DNA from: Pyropia haitanensis
Lineage: Eukaryota; Rhodophyta; Bangiophyceae; Bangiales; Bangiaceae
Assembly (NCBI GenBank): GCA_008729055.1
Contig: SDUX01000005.1
Span: 3,173,804-3,237,803, forward strand
Direction of reading: 5' to 3'
Length of the DNA stretch: 64,000 nt
The stretch's first letter is position 1; the number at the start of each line of letters is the position of its first letter. The notes beneath the pieces were generated by a model. The model had not been told where the DNA came from, made no database searches, and saw only the letters and a list, made by a program, of their open reading frames with translations. The position numbers and the translations under genes were made by a program. This document shows positions 26,241-35,392 of this stretch, piece by piece.

Positions 26241-26257
26241 CCCCTGCTGCTCCACCA
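26241..26257 (-). other. Primer binding site of chromovirus 1
   Basis: On the minus strand TGGTGGAGCAGCAGGGG begins two bases inside the 5' LTR. It begins with TGG, the complement of a tRNA CCA end, and implies a primer tRNA ending CCCCTGCTGCTCCACCA. The same 17 bases follow the 5' LTR of chromovirus 2. Confidence 0.75.
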
Positions 26258-26259
26258 AA

Positions 26260-26900
26260 TGTGGCAAGTCGGGTGTCCACAGGGTACCGTAGTCAGGGGG
26301 GAGGGTTGACGCACAAACCCGTAACCGCAGTGCCAAGACTATGGCAAGTAAGCGGGACAAAGAAGGATACGTTTAGACCTGACGAGCAGGGAGGAGCGGG
26401 GCGAGAACGCCGTCGCGTGCCCAGAAGAGGCACGCGCGCGCCCGCCACAACCCTCGATCGGACAGGTCGACCGGGCAGGGTCGACCTGTCCTAAGAAATA
26501 GAAGCGAAATCCCTCCAAGACGATAATTGCATGCGAAATTGGTGAGTACCCCCCGAAAGGGCGTACCACAATCGATAGGTCGATCCTATCGATCGTCACA
26601 GGGAGTACTCGATCCAGCTCCCGCGGCCGTCCTCCCCCGGCCCAGGAGCTGTCCCTCGGGTCGAAGGATCGCCCGCCGGCGCACGCCTTCGACCCAATCA
26701 CAAGCGACCTAGGGGGGGGCTAGCCCCACCCGTGACGCGACCGTTCGGGCCCGGTGCGCCGCCCGACCCTTTTACAGGGGTCGGGGAGAGAGGTTGCAAC
26801 GACGCCCTCGGCGGGTGTGGCCGCCCGTGGGGCTGCGGCGCGTGCCGTCCACTTAGCTGTGGACGGCCCCTGCGCGCCCCCCAGGCGTATATATGCCACA
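26260..26900 (-). repeat. LTR of chromovirus 1 (5' LTR in element sense)
   Basis: 641 bp, nearly identical to 15870-16511: one C/T difference in the TTAGCYGTGGACGG segment and one base fewer in the G run near 26711-26719. Confidence 0.93.
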
Positions 26901-27171
26901 CTACCGACGCTACACTCCCCGCGTGACCATCACTGTCGCTGTCCACCACCGCCGCTGCCGGGCCAGCGCAACCACTGACGTGATTGGCCATTGCCGCCGC
27001 AGATTGCCAGGACTTGGCGCTCGGAAAGCACACCCAAAATGTGTCACAAGGGCACCCCGTCCACATATTGCCCCCCCGATACACCTTGTCTGTGCACACG
27101 CGGCAGCGGTGGTTCTCTCTGGCGGCTGCCTTGTCCGCCGCACTGCGCTCTTTCTCGTCCTTACTCGTTGC

Positions 27172-28661
27172 TCAGTCCACGCGGCGGGCATCCTTGTCTG
27201 CAAGCTCCTTGGCCGCCTCCGCCTGCACCTTGCGGTGGTTGTCCAAGAGGTGGAAGGGCGGGTGCACCACTTCGCGCGTCACCACCACCCGACCGTCGAC
27301 CACTGACACGTTGGCCTTGTCCACCCGTCCTTGGGCATCCTGGATGACCAGAGCCGCCGCGCTGCGGGCAGCCTCAACGGCAGTCTCGCCGGCGTCCACC
27401 ATGCCCAAGTTGATGCGGGCGCTGGCGAGCATCAGCTTCTCGTCAGATGGCCACAGGCCGCACGGCTGGAGCGCGCCACGGATGGCAGGTCGGCTGAAGG
27501 CGCGGCGCTCCGCAGCATACGCCGCCAACAGTAGGGTGTCACGAGTGCTGCTATTGGTTAAAATGGCGTCCATAATGGCCGTCTCATTACGATGGGACTT
27601 ACCCGCCTGCAGGGCCCCAAACGGTGCCGCATCCAGTGGCTAGTTGGAGTGGGACGTATCTTTGGGCAGGGAGAACAAGTAGAGACCCAGCCACATGGCA
27701 AATTCCACAATGTCGGCCCCGCGGTGGGAGGCCAGTTAGTTGCCAAACAGGAGGGCCGGGATGCCCGGGTGACGCATCCGCCACTCCTCGGACACCTTGA
27801 CTAGCACAGCCTTGAATGTGTCGGCGTCCAAGTAGCCCGTGTCGTTCCAGCAGTAGTAGCGGGGCAACGTCCCTCGGGCTTTGCTTAGCGCTTTCTCGAT
27901 CACAAAGTTAACGGGGGTCTCTGACGCCTCCCCAAACCGCCTCTTGAGGATGTAGACCCTCAGTAGCACCCCCCCGTTCGCGCTCACAAACGGCAGCAGG
28001 GTGGCCACCGAGACGTGGCGGGTGCACCTGACGTTGGCCCGCTGATTCCCCGTCATCTCCACCCGCTTGAGCGTCATCATGCCGCCTTGTTGTACCACCC
28101 GCGTCTCGTCGTAGCTGAACACCGCGTGGTCAGGAAAGTGGTAGCGGAAGAGGAAGTGCTTGAGCTCTGCGCAAAAGTCGACGACCCCCGTGAACACCTC
28201 CAGGCGAGCCCGCTTGTCTGCCAGGGCCTTACAGGCCCGGGTGCTCAGCTCCTTCTTGTACCTGGACACGAAGCGGGACACCCACTGGCGCGACACGCGT
28301 ACTCCAACTTTCAAAGCACCAGCAGTCGCATCTGCGCCAAGCTGAGGGCCACGTTGTTGACACTAATTGCTTGTGTCACGGCCATCAGTAGGGTCTCCTG
28401 ATCGGGGTTCAGCTTGTTACTAGCATGGCTGCTGGGGCCGGCAGAGCGAGGGCGGTAGTCCGCGACCCGCACGGCCGCGACGGTGCAACCCAGCTGGGCC
28501 GCCACGTGCTCACATGCGTCCAACAACGTTTCAAAGCTGCCCTTGACGTCCTCCAGCAGCTCCAGCGCGCCGGCCGACCCCATGGTGCTCGGGCGTGCCG
28601 TCAGCTGGGGGGCAACAAGTAGCCGTGGGGACGCAGCGCCGGGCGTCTGGACCAAGCCCAT
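27172..28661 (-). pseudogene. Pogo/Tigger-like DDE transposase, inactivated
   Basis: Translation in consecutive pieces gives a DDE_1-type transposase: an N-terminal helix-turn-helix-like part (28661 to about 28312), a one-base frameshift near 28314, then the first catalytic block (AVFSYDETRV), and the second block reading LLFGN, stop, LASHRG, where the family has D-N-x-x-SH. The Asp is replaced by Gly, and the following Gln codon has become TAA. Further on, LFSLPKDTSHSN is followed by TAG where the family has QPLD. The remaining 130 codons are open to 27172. The gene is therefore dead by at least four lesions. It belongs to the element bounded by the 45-bp inverted repeats and was split from one end by the chromovirus. 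Confidence 0.78.
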
Positions 28662-28782
28662 TAAATCACAGCGCGGGGTGCTCCAGTGATTGAACGCCCG
28701 CCCAAATTTTGGCGGGCTCCCCGTTGGCGGAAACCGTGGATGTGACTTTGTGCGACAGGATGTGATTTTGTGGACGCGCCTC

Positions 28783-30525
28783 TTTGTGGATCCCCTCTCA
28801 CAGTATGTTGCTGCCCAGTATTCCGTTTTTTATGCCTGTCTCCTGTGGTTGTGTCGTCGGTCGACACACACCCTGCGTACCATCATTACGTGAAGCACCG
28901 TGAGCAGAGCTATAAGAGCATATCAAAGAGCAGGTTGTGTGTCGCCCGACCGTCATCGTCCTGTGCGCCCCGCAGCAGCTGTCAAACACACCCCGCAGAG
29001 AATTGTGGAATCCACAAAAAACCTGCGGATGAGGCCTCAGAACGCGCATTCTCCCTGGGAGCCGCCAGGCCTTTAAAGAGTACTGATTGGTTTGTGACTA
29101 AGGGCAGCACGCGTGCTGAGTGGTGATTGGCTGATGCACTCGAGTGCCGCGCTGTGCTCCGCAAAGTAATGCATATGGCCCACAGCAGATCCGCAAAATC
29201 CGAAAGAAAACGGGTTTCACTGCCATCCAGGCAATCGTCTGTAGATCGTCTGCGGCGCCCGCAACAGGACAAAACAGGCTTTTCCTAAACCTCTTTATAG
29301 GTACCACAGCGCGGGCGCGGCGAGCGGGCAAAGTGGCCGCGTGACGAGGACGCGTGTGGGGCGGAAGGGAGGACGGGTCCTGGGGCTAAGAGCCAAAGCC
29401 AACGCGGACGGTTCACGCCCGTGCCTCGGAAGCAGGCGTACACAAAGGAGCGCCACAGCATGTAAGGATTTGCAGAAAGGCCCGGGACAAATTTGCGGCT
29501 GTCTGTCTCTGCCCGCTGTCGGAAAGAGGGGGACATCGCTCGACAGAGGGACGTGCCCTCCTTAAGCCAAGACGGACTTCTGAGCCCGGAGCGCTCCCAA
29601 TTCCATCCCCGATTGGCTCAGCGCAGTCAGACGCAGAACAGCTCCACAACACCCGCTTCCTCGTCTCCGCTTCACCGCCACTGCCCTCACATGTGCTCCT
29701 TGGCACACTTCCCCTCCCCAGCCGGTCATGCTGGGCGAACTGACGAACGCCGCCACTCCGCGCACGGCCCCCGCGGCCTGCCGCTCCCCGCGGGCAGAGC
29801 GGCGGCCCCCTGCCAGTCCCGCTCGTCTGCTACTTACCGCCGCCCCCCCGCCGCCGACCCCGCCCGCCCACAATGGGTGCGCTGGCGGTGGCACCCCGAC
29901 CGCCGTCAGCGCGACGGCGGCTTGCCTGATTGCGGTATCCGTCAGTATCCGTCTCGGCGCGGCCCCACCAGGAACAAAATAACTTTGGTAGAAGGGTCAG
30001 AACCCTAGCAGCACCGCGCGGCATGGAAAATTCCTCCCGCCGCCGTCCCCACCTCTTCCCGTTTTCTGTCCCATTCCGTCAGCAACCCCCCGCACACGCA
30101 TCCCTCCTTACAAAAAGAGAAAACAAAATTCGCCGCCCCCACCCTCCGCCCCCTGGCACGCGGCGGTCGTCCCCCAGCCGAAGCACCCCCCCCCCTCTGA
30201 CAGGCAGCCCGCACCGGGACGCGGCCGCCCGCCACGACGCGGGCGCCGTCGATGCACGGCGGCCACGAAGGGAGCCGCCGGGAAGGTCCTTGAAAAAGAC
30301 CCCCACCGCCGCCGCGGGGGGGTCCCCCCACCGCCGGCGGTTGCCGCTCCACTTGCGGCCCGCCCGGCGGTAAGCGGAAAAAGAGGGGGAAAAGGAGGAG
30401 AGGGAAAGGGGGTAGGAGGCGCTCGCCGACGTGGCTACCGCCGCGGCCGCCGCGGCCGCCGCGCCCAGCCGGGAAGAACTACCGCCGCCGCCACCGCCGC
30501 CCCTACCCGACGCCACGTGCGGACT

Positions 30526-30557
<32 letters not shown>

Positions 30558-31261
30558 AGCCACCGCCCCTGTAACAAACCCCTAATATGGGTTCGACTAT
30601 TCGGAGCAAGTGGCTCAGAATTGAGATTGGATTTCACCCGACCCATGAGTAAAATGTTCCGATTTCAGCTCGAAATTCCGACTAGGACATTCGGCATCCC
30701 ATTTGCAGAGTATGGCAGTGGTTCGTATCTTGAGTACTTTTGCGCGGAAGCCAGATGGATTTCTACGCTTTGCTTGGTTTGATTGTGGAGCCTTTTCAGT
30801 AGGTGGTTTGAGTGTTCTTTTTCTGCGTGTTTTGCGAGGGGTGTGTGCGCGCATGTGCGCATACGAGAGTTTATATGCGCGGGGCAGCAAGGCGAAGAGG
30901 GCCCCGCTTGGCTGCCAAGTAAATTTCGTCTTGCTCCGACACATCCTGTTCGTGTCTTGGCGAGTCGGCCACTCGTCACACGCAAGTCGCGTGTTGGTGT
31001 TGCACGTGTTGCTTCCGGTGCTCCAAGTTGAGACCCGAGCGCGCGTGTCGTGCCCCCACAAGTTGTGGGTTGGCGTAGTCGCACTGCTACAGCCCCCCCC
31101 AGGTGATGGGGAGCGCGGTTTCGTGTAGAGGGACACCAAAGGCGACGCCCGCACGTTGGCCGGCGGCGGGCGAGGAGGGCGCGGTGGTGGTGGTGGTGGT
31201 GGCGGCGGCGGCTGCTTGTCGGCTGAGGGCCCGCGACAGGACTACCCCCGTCGCACGGGAC
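28783..31261. other. Intergenic, no supported gene
   Basis: About 2.5 kb. Inverted CCAAT boxes (GATTGG) occur near 29086 and 29127, and a TATA-like CTTTATAGG near 29292, but no recognisable ORF follows. 30420-30565 is a CCG-rich tract ending in a perfect (GCC)n microsatellite at about 30525-30556, and (GGT)n/(GGC)n lies at about 31183-31213. The last 50 bases read in the minus direction may continue the gag-like gene at 43337-44389, from which they were separated by chromovirus 2. Confidence 0.4.
30571..30651 (+). repeat. Dispersed 80-bp repeat, copy 1
   Basis: It matches 49784-49860 in inverted orientation at high identity (shared blocks TGGATTTCACCCGAC and CTCAGAATTGAGATTGG). Its nature is unknown; it may be the end of a transposon family. 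Confidence 0.7.
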
Positions 31262-31471
31262 GTGGCTGTAGCGTTTGGGGCCTCTGGTGGCGGCCTGAGG
31301 CCCGTTCGCAGTTCGCGTACCGTCTCATGTGACGACGGTATATACCTGCGAAAGGAACGGGAGAGGGGAGTCCGGTCGGTATACCAAATACAGAAGTTTT
31401 GAACAACTTAACATGACTCTTTTTGAAGTATCACAAACACTGGAGTGTGACTTGAAGAGTGGGGTGTGCAG

Positions 31472-32716
31472 ATGGTCCGCCCTGCTCGAGCGCCACCAAA
31501 GCCCGTTCATATCGCCGCCTACAGCATCATGGACCCCACTCCTATCTGGCGGGCGGGTGCGTTCATGACGTCTGTGGCTGGAGCCTTGCATGCCCACCGT
31601 GGTTTGTTCTCTGACCCCTTTCAATACACATCTGTTTCTGTACCCTTTTCCGACGTCCGGGCACGCTACGGCGCCCTATTCCCTCGCGCTATGCGCATGT
31701 CCGATGGCGCCTTTGATGGCCTGGTGGCACGCTTGCGCCCTCTCTTGCCCCGTCGTGGCCTCTCTGCGGAGACGCGTACTGCTTTGGCGCTGCGCTATTT
31801 GGGAGGCGGTAGCTACGTGGACATTTGCGCGGCGTTTGGGGTACACCCGGCCTCATTGTACCGCGCAGTTTGGGAGGTCGTGGACGCTGTTAACTCTACC
31901 TCTGCACTGGCTCTGGACTCCCAGGTAGGGAACAGTACTCGTCGACTCGCGTACGCTGCTGGCTTCCAAGCGGGGCGGAATTCCCCGTTCTCCAACGTCA
32001 TCGGAGCGCTCGATGGCGTGGCGATTGAGCAGGAGCAGCCCCTACCATCGGATGTTACGTGCGTGGCCGACTACTACTCTCGGAAGGGCTTCTACGCTTT
32101 CAATGTGCAGGCCATTTGTGACGCTTCGTACAAGTTTCGATGGATGTCCTGCATGAGTTCTGGGTCTTCTCACGACTCGACGGCGTTTTCTTGTACATTG
32201 CTCGGGCAGGCGCTCCTGAGGCCGGAGGACCCCATAACAGCGGCGCTGATTAGGGATGGCCACTGTATTGCGGCAGACGATGCGTACGCTGCAAGCGAGG
32301 CATTGGCCGTCCCGTGGCCAGGTGGTGGCAGGGGTGATCGCTGGCGGGACTCTTACAACTTCCATCTCTCATCCCTCCGTATTCACATTGAGCAGGCTTT
32401 TGGGATGCTTGTGTGGCGGTGGGGGGTCTTCTGGCGACCTCTTCGTGTGCCCTTTTCGAAGCGGCCAGCTTTGATTCGAGCGTGCTTTCGTCTGCATAAC
32501 TATTGCTGTGACGAGTCCGAGAGCGGTACGGACCGCTTGGCACCGTTCGCCAACGACCGCGCTGGAGGGAATGTTTACTTGGCGCCGAACGACACCGTGA
32601 GTGCCGACCAGCGTGGTCGACGTCGCGACCGGGAGCGCTCCTTGTTGAGGGTGAAAATGACTCGTCGGGTGGAAGAGCTTGGATTGCTGCGCCCGGGGGT
32701 ACCTCCCATGTACTGA
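31472..32716 (+). CDS. Harbinger DDE transposase (DDE_Tnp_4 / HARBI1 type)
   Basis: 414 aa from the ATG at 31472; a second ATG at 31529 is equally plausible. This is the nuclease that cuts and joins element ends. A helix-turn-helix-like region (about 95-140, YLGGGSYVDICAAFGVHPAS) precedes the catalytic domain. Catalytic residues by family pattern: D181 in GALDGVAIE, D235 in GSSHDSTAF, D269/D270 in IAADDAYAAS, and E307 in RIHIEQAFGMLVWRWGVF, the last with the typical RW downstream. The protein is intact, with no stops, and of normal length for the family. It is convergent with the partner gene on the other strand; the stop codons are 156 bases apart. Confidence 0.9.
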   Translation: MVRPARAPPKPVHIAAYSIMDPTPIWRAGAFMTSVAGALHAHRGLFSDPFQYTSVSVPFSDVRARYGALFPRAMRMSDGAFDGLVARLRPLLPRRGLSAETRTALALRYLGGGSYVDICAAFGVHPASLYRAVWEVVDAVNSTSALALDSQVGNSTRRLAYAAGFQAGRNSPFSNVIGALDGVAIEQEQPLPSDVTCVADYYSRKGFYAFNVQAICDASYKFRWMSCMSSGSSHDSTAFSCTLLGQALLRPEDPITAALIRDGHCIAADDAYAASEALAVPWPGGGRGDRWRDSYNFHLSSLRIHIEQAFGMLVWRWGVFWRPLRVPFSKRPALIRACFRLHNYCCDESESGTDRLAPFANDRAGGNVYLAPNDTVSADQRGRRRDRERSLLRVKMTRRVEELGLLRPGVPPMY

Positions 32717-32872
32717 ATCAAGTGTGTGCACAAGACATTGTTTTTCCTACGTGCGCCATGTGCACCGCCCACCGCATTCAAGAAGCCCATGTGTACCGTG
32801 GTGCCCTCGCATTACAATCGGACGCAGAATGAACAGCTCTCTAAACGACACAGGCAATCCCTTGAAAAACCC

Positions 32873-34232
32873 TCACGCCTCCTCCTCGTCCACGGATGAG
32901 TCAAAAGAGGAGCCAGCCACGGGGCCGGCAGTATCATCTTGACCACGCCCGCCGCCGCCGACCGCTGCGACCGGCTCTGGTTCCGCTGCAGTCTCGAGAG
33001 GCTCTTGGCCGACGGAGGACTGCAGAGCACTTTCCAATCGCGTCGTGAGGGCCAGAACAATCCCAGACGGTAGGCCAGCGTCCTGCGCATTCTTGAGGGT
33101 AGTGGACAGAGCAACGAGCTCTGCCAGGCGCGCTTGCTTTGCGGCCGACGCTGCAATGCTGGCAGAGCTGTCGATCAGCGACTGAATTCCGGCCTCCACC
33201 GGGCGCCTACGCTTGGCTCGAGAGGTCGCGGCTCCCACCGTGGTCAGCCCAGGCACGTCGCCCTCTACGCCCGCGGGCCCCACTTCAGGGTTCATGAGCT
33301 CCAGAACAATCTCCTTGTCTTTCAGCAACACGAACAAATAGTCCAACAGCGTGTCCCCTTGCGAGAAGTTTGACCACAAGTTCGGATCGTTCTGGCCTGA
33401 GCTGGAGTAGCGCTTATGCACGCGCCAAAAACCAGAAGCAATCTGCACACAGAGAGTGATACACACGAATGAAATGATGCCGGGGCGTCAGACAACCGCT
33501 ACGGCGGCGGAGAAGCGCAGAAAGATATCTCCAATACAACCCTCACCGCAGCACTCAAGCGGGCCCGATAAATAGATCGCGCTGAGAACATACCTCTGTC
33601 CACTTTGCACGCAAGAACTGACCCGTGCGCCGAACTGTGTGAAGGTTGGGGTCTATTGCTGCGTCTGCGCACGCGGCGGGAACAGTGAAGACCTCTGGGC
33701 CGTTGAACACCTCCGCCACGACCACTGGCCAGACCTCCGTACGACTCGACCTCGAGTCCACCTGTTGGCGGGACATCGGGCCGCGAGACACGATGACACC
33801 AGCAGCGACCTCGCCATGGCACATCACATGCGCGAGACGCGCTCTCTCGTGCTTGGTAAACGGAGGCTGTCGGTCTGGGCTCGGTTGGATGGCTGCCGTG
33901 CCACCGCTCTCGGCAGACACTTGTGCAGGGGTTGCCGCAGCAGGGACGGTCGCGTCAGGATCGCTTGGCGCTCCGCTCTGTCCTGCGGGTGTGCGCCGAG
34001 GAGGGGAGGGGCGAGGCTCGTCGGGCGCAGGGGAACCAGGATTCGACGGGGGAGGGAGAGCGCCCGACCGAGCACCCGAGGTAGATCCATCCGTCCTGGT
34101 GATAGCCGGCCCAGCACACGAGACCCCATTCTGTCGGCACCGGTCCGCGAGCATCTGCTTCGTCCCGTGAATGGGGAGCCCCCGACGCTTCAGTTCGGAT
34201 CGCATCTGCTTAACAGTTACACGGGAAGCCAT
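32873..34232 (-). CDS. Harbinger partner protein: SAP domain plus Myb/SANT-like domain
   Basis: Two exons, complement(33594-34232, 32873-33442), 402 aa. The intron of 151 bases starts GTATGT and ends GTGCAG, phase 0. The N-terminal 35 residues (MASRVTVKQMRSELKRRG, LPIHGTKQMLADRC) look like a SAP DNA-binding motif. A Pro/Ser-rich linker follows. Residues about 125-260 read like the Myb/SANT-like proteins of Harbinger elements, with W-V-V-V-A-E-V-FN, AKWTEIASGFWRVHKRY across the splice junction, then DPNLWSNFSQGDTLLDYLFVLL. A helical, acidic C-terminus ends it. In known Harbingers the second protein brings transposase to DNA and to the nucleus. The SAP addition is inferred from pattern only. 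Confidence 0.75.
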
Positions 34233-34514
34233 ACTGGTCCGATCCGACGCAACAACAGGTAGGAAGAAGGCGTGAGGCTCTGGTCCGGAAGCGTGTGTGT
34301 GGATGTGCGGGTTGGCGTCTCGAGTGGTTCCGGGGGCGGGGTCGCTTTTGCATTGCCGCCAGTGCGTGTCCAATGTTGTGGGTCTTCTTCCCGGCGCCTC
34401 TGCCCGCCAATGGACTTTGTCCAACGACACCCCTCAAACCTGTGAGTTGTCTCTGGCAACTCCAAACTGGGTCTCAATTCGATCGTCAAGTCTTGATCTC
34501 TGCAGTGTACGCCG

Positions 34515-34575
34515 CGGTATACCGCGGTATAGACATACGCGGGCGACCCGCGTATGTCTATACCGCGGTATACCG
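34515..34575. repeat. Perfect 29-bp-arm hairpin near the right end of the Harbinger element
   Basis: Arms at 34515-34543 and 34547-34575 are exact complements around the 3-base loop CGA. Each arm contains the tandem ACCGCGGTAT unit. It lies 74 bases from the right end of the element. It is a candidate transposase-binding or structural site. Confidence 0.85.
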
Positions 34576-35245
34576 TCGGGATGGGCACAGCCAATCAGAT
34601 CGGCGTTACGCGTATATACCGTCACGCCGTTTGCAACTGCGAAAGGGCCTGACGAGGCCTACGTTGCGGCGGTCCCGCGTTACCTGGTAGCCCGCGGTGG
34701 CATGGTGGCGGACTCGATCCGGGTGGCGGTTGTGGCGGCCCTTCCCCTGGTTGGACTTGGTGGCCTGCTACTTACGGTTTCTCTTGCATTTGTTCTCATC
34801 GATTTTCACTGCGTGATTTCGTGCTTTTCGCCCTTTTTTCCCATTGGGTTTTTGGGCGGATTGCATCTGTGTGAGGGTTTTTCGCTTGCATCTGAGTGGA
34901 GGGATTTTAGCGTGGAGCGGGGTGCCCCGGCGGGGCAGGTGCACGCTGGCGCTTGGCCCGCTGGAGGCGCCCCTGAGAGGGGGCGCCCTGGTGGCCCCTC
35001 GGGGGGTGGTGTGGAGAGCTCTTAGGGGCTTGGCCCGCGGGCCACGCGAGATCCTTCTTGTAAAACAACGTTGCTTTGGGTTCTCCTTCCCCTTGGGCTT
35101 TAGCCTTTTCCCTTACCTCTGGCTGTTGAGGTGGGCAAGTGTGTGTGGGACTCCCTGGCCCGTTCCTTCTTGTAGCCCTCTGTTCTCTGGCGGTGGCGAC
35201 GCGGGGCGGACAAGGGCCGCAGAACGGCCAATAACGCTACATAAA

Positions 35246-35262
35246 TGGTGGAGCAGCAGGGG
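35246..35262 (+). other. Primer binding site of chromovirus 2
   Basis: TGGTGGAGCAGCAGGGG begins five bases after the 5' LTR end (four bases TAAA intervene) and is identical to that of chromovirus 1. Confidence 0.75.
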
Positions 35263-35392
35263 AGGGGCAACATCATTTCCTGAACCAGGACGCCCTTCTC
35301 CTTTTTCTTTTGTAGCGGGCCATCTTTGTTCTTCGGTTCCTGTTCTTCTCTTGAGCTACAAGTGGCCTACCAGTCGAGTGTCGACGGCCAAC

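Larger units (their letters stand above)
15870..26900 (-). mobile_element. Ty3/gypsy chromovirus 1 (11.0 kb, minus-strand element)
   Basis: LTRs of 642 and 641 bp bound the element, both TGTGGCA...TGCCACA. The LTRs differ by about one substitution and one homopolymer indel, so insertion was recent. The target duplication is CTAC (15866-15869 and 26901-26904). On the minus strand the order is LTR, primer binding site, gag, protease-RT-RNaseH-integrase-chromodomain, polypurine tract (G6 next to the LTR at 16512-16520), LTR. Between pol and the 3' LTR lies a 976-codon ORF on the opposite strand. It sits inside an older pogo-like transposon. Confidence 0.93.
15721..28782 (-). mobile_element. Pogo/Tc1-like DNA transposon, split by a Ty3/gypsy insertion
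   Basis: A 45-bp inverted repeat, starting GAGGCGCGTCCACAAAATCA on both sides, lies at 15721-15765 and 28738-28782 with six mismatches. The only coding remnant between them that is not part of the retrotransposon is a DDE transposase pseudogene on the minus strand (27172-28661). Removing the 11.03-kb retroelement (15870-26900) leaves an element of about 2.03 kb, a normal size for this superfamily. Pogo elements duplicate TA. Here the flanking bases are TTT on both sides, so the exact ends or the superfamily are not settled. Confidence 0.68.
31299..34649 (+). mobile_element. Complete PIF/Harbinger transposon, 3351 bp
   Basis: Ends are GGCCCGTTCGCAGTT and the complement of AACTGCGAAAGGGCC (one mismatch in 15). 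The 3-bp target duplication TGA lies at 31296-31298 and 34650-34652. The uninterrupted 3' LTR of the host retroelement reads GGCGGCCTGACGAGGCC at the same point, proving the empty site. It carries two convergent genes: the DDE transposase (plus) and a SAP/Myb-like DNA-binding protein (minus), the usual two-gene content of this superfamily. Both appear intact, so the element may be autonomous. GGTATA motifs recur inside both ends. Confidence 0.93.
31267..35241 (+). repeat. 5' LTR of chromovirus 2, interrupted by the Harbinger element
   Basis: LTR sequence occupies 31267-31298 and resumes at 34650. The trinucleotide TGA is present on both sides of the insertion. Without the insertion and one TGA it is 621 bp, identical in length to the 3' LTR. 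Confidence 0.95.

Noticed and set aside
30590..30620. GGTTCGAC resembling a tRNA T-arm
   Set aside because: No matching acceptor, D or anticodon stems nearby; it belongs to the dispersed 80-bp repeat.
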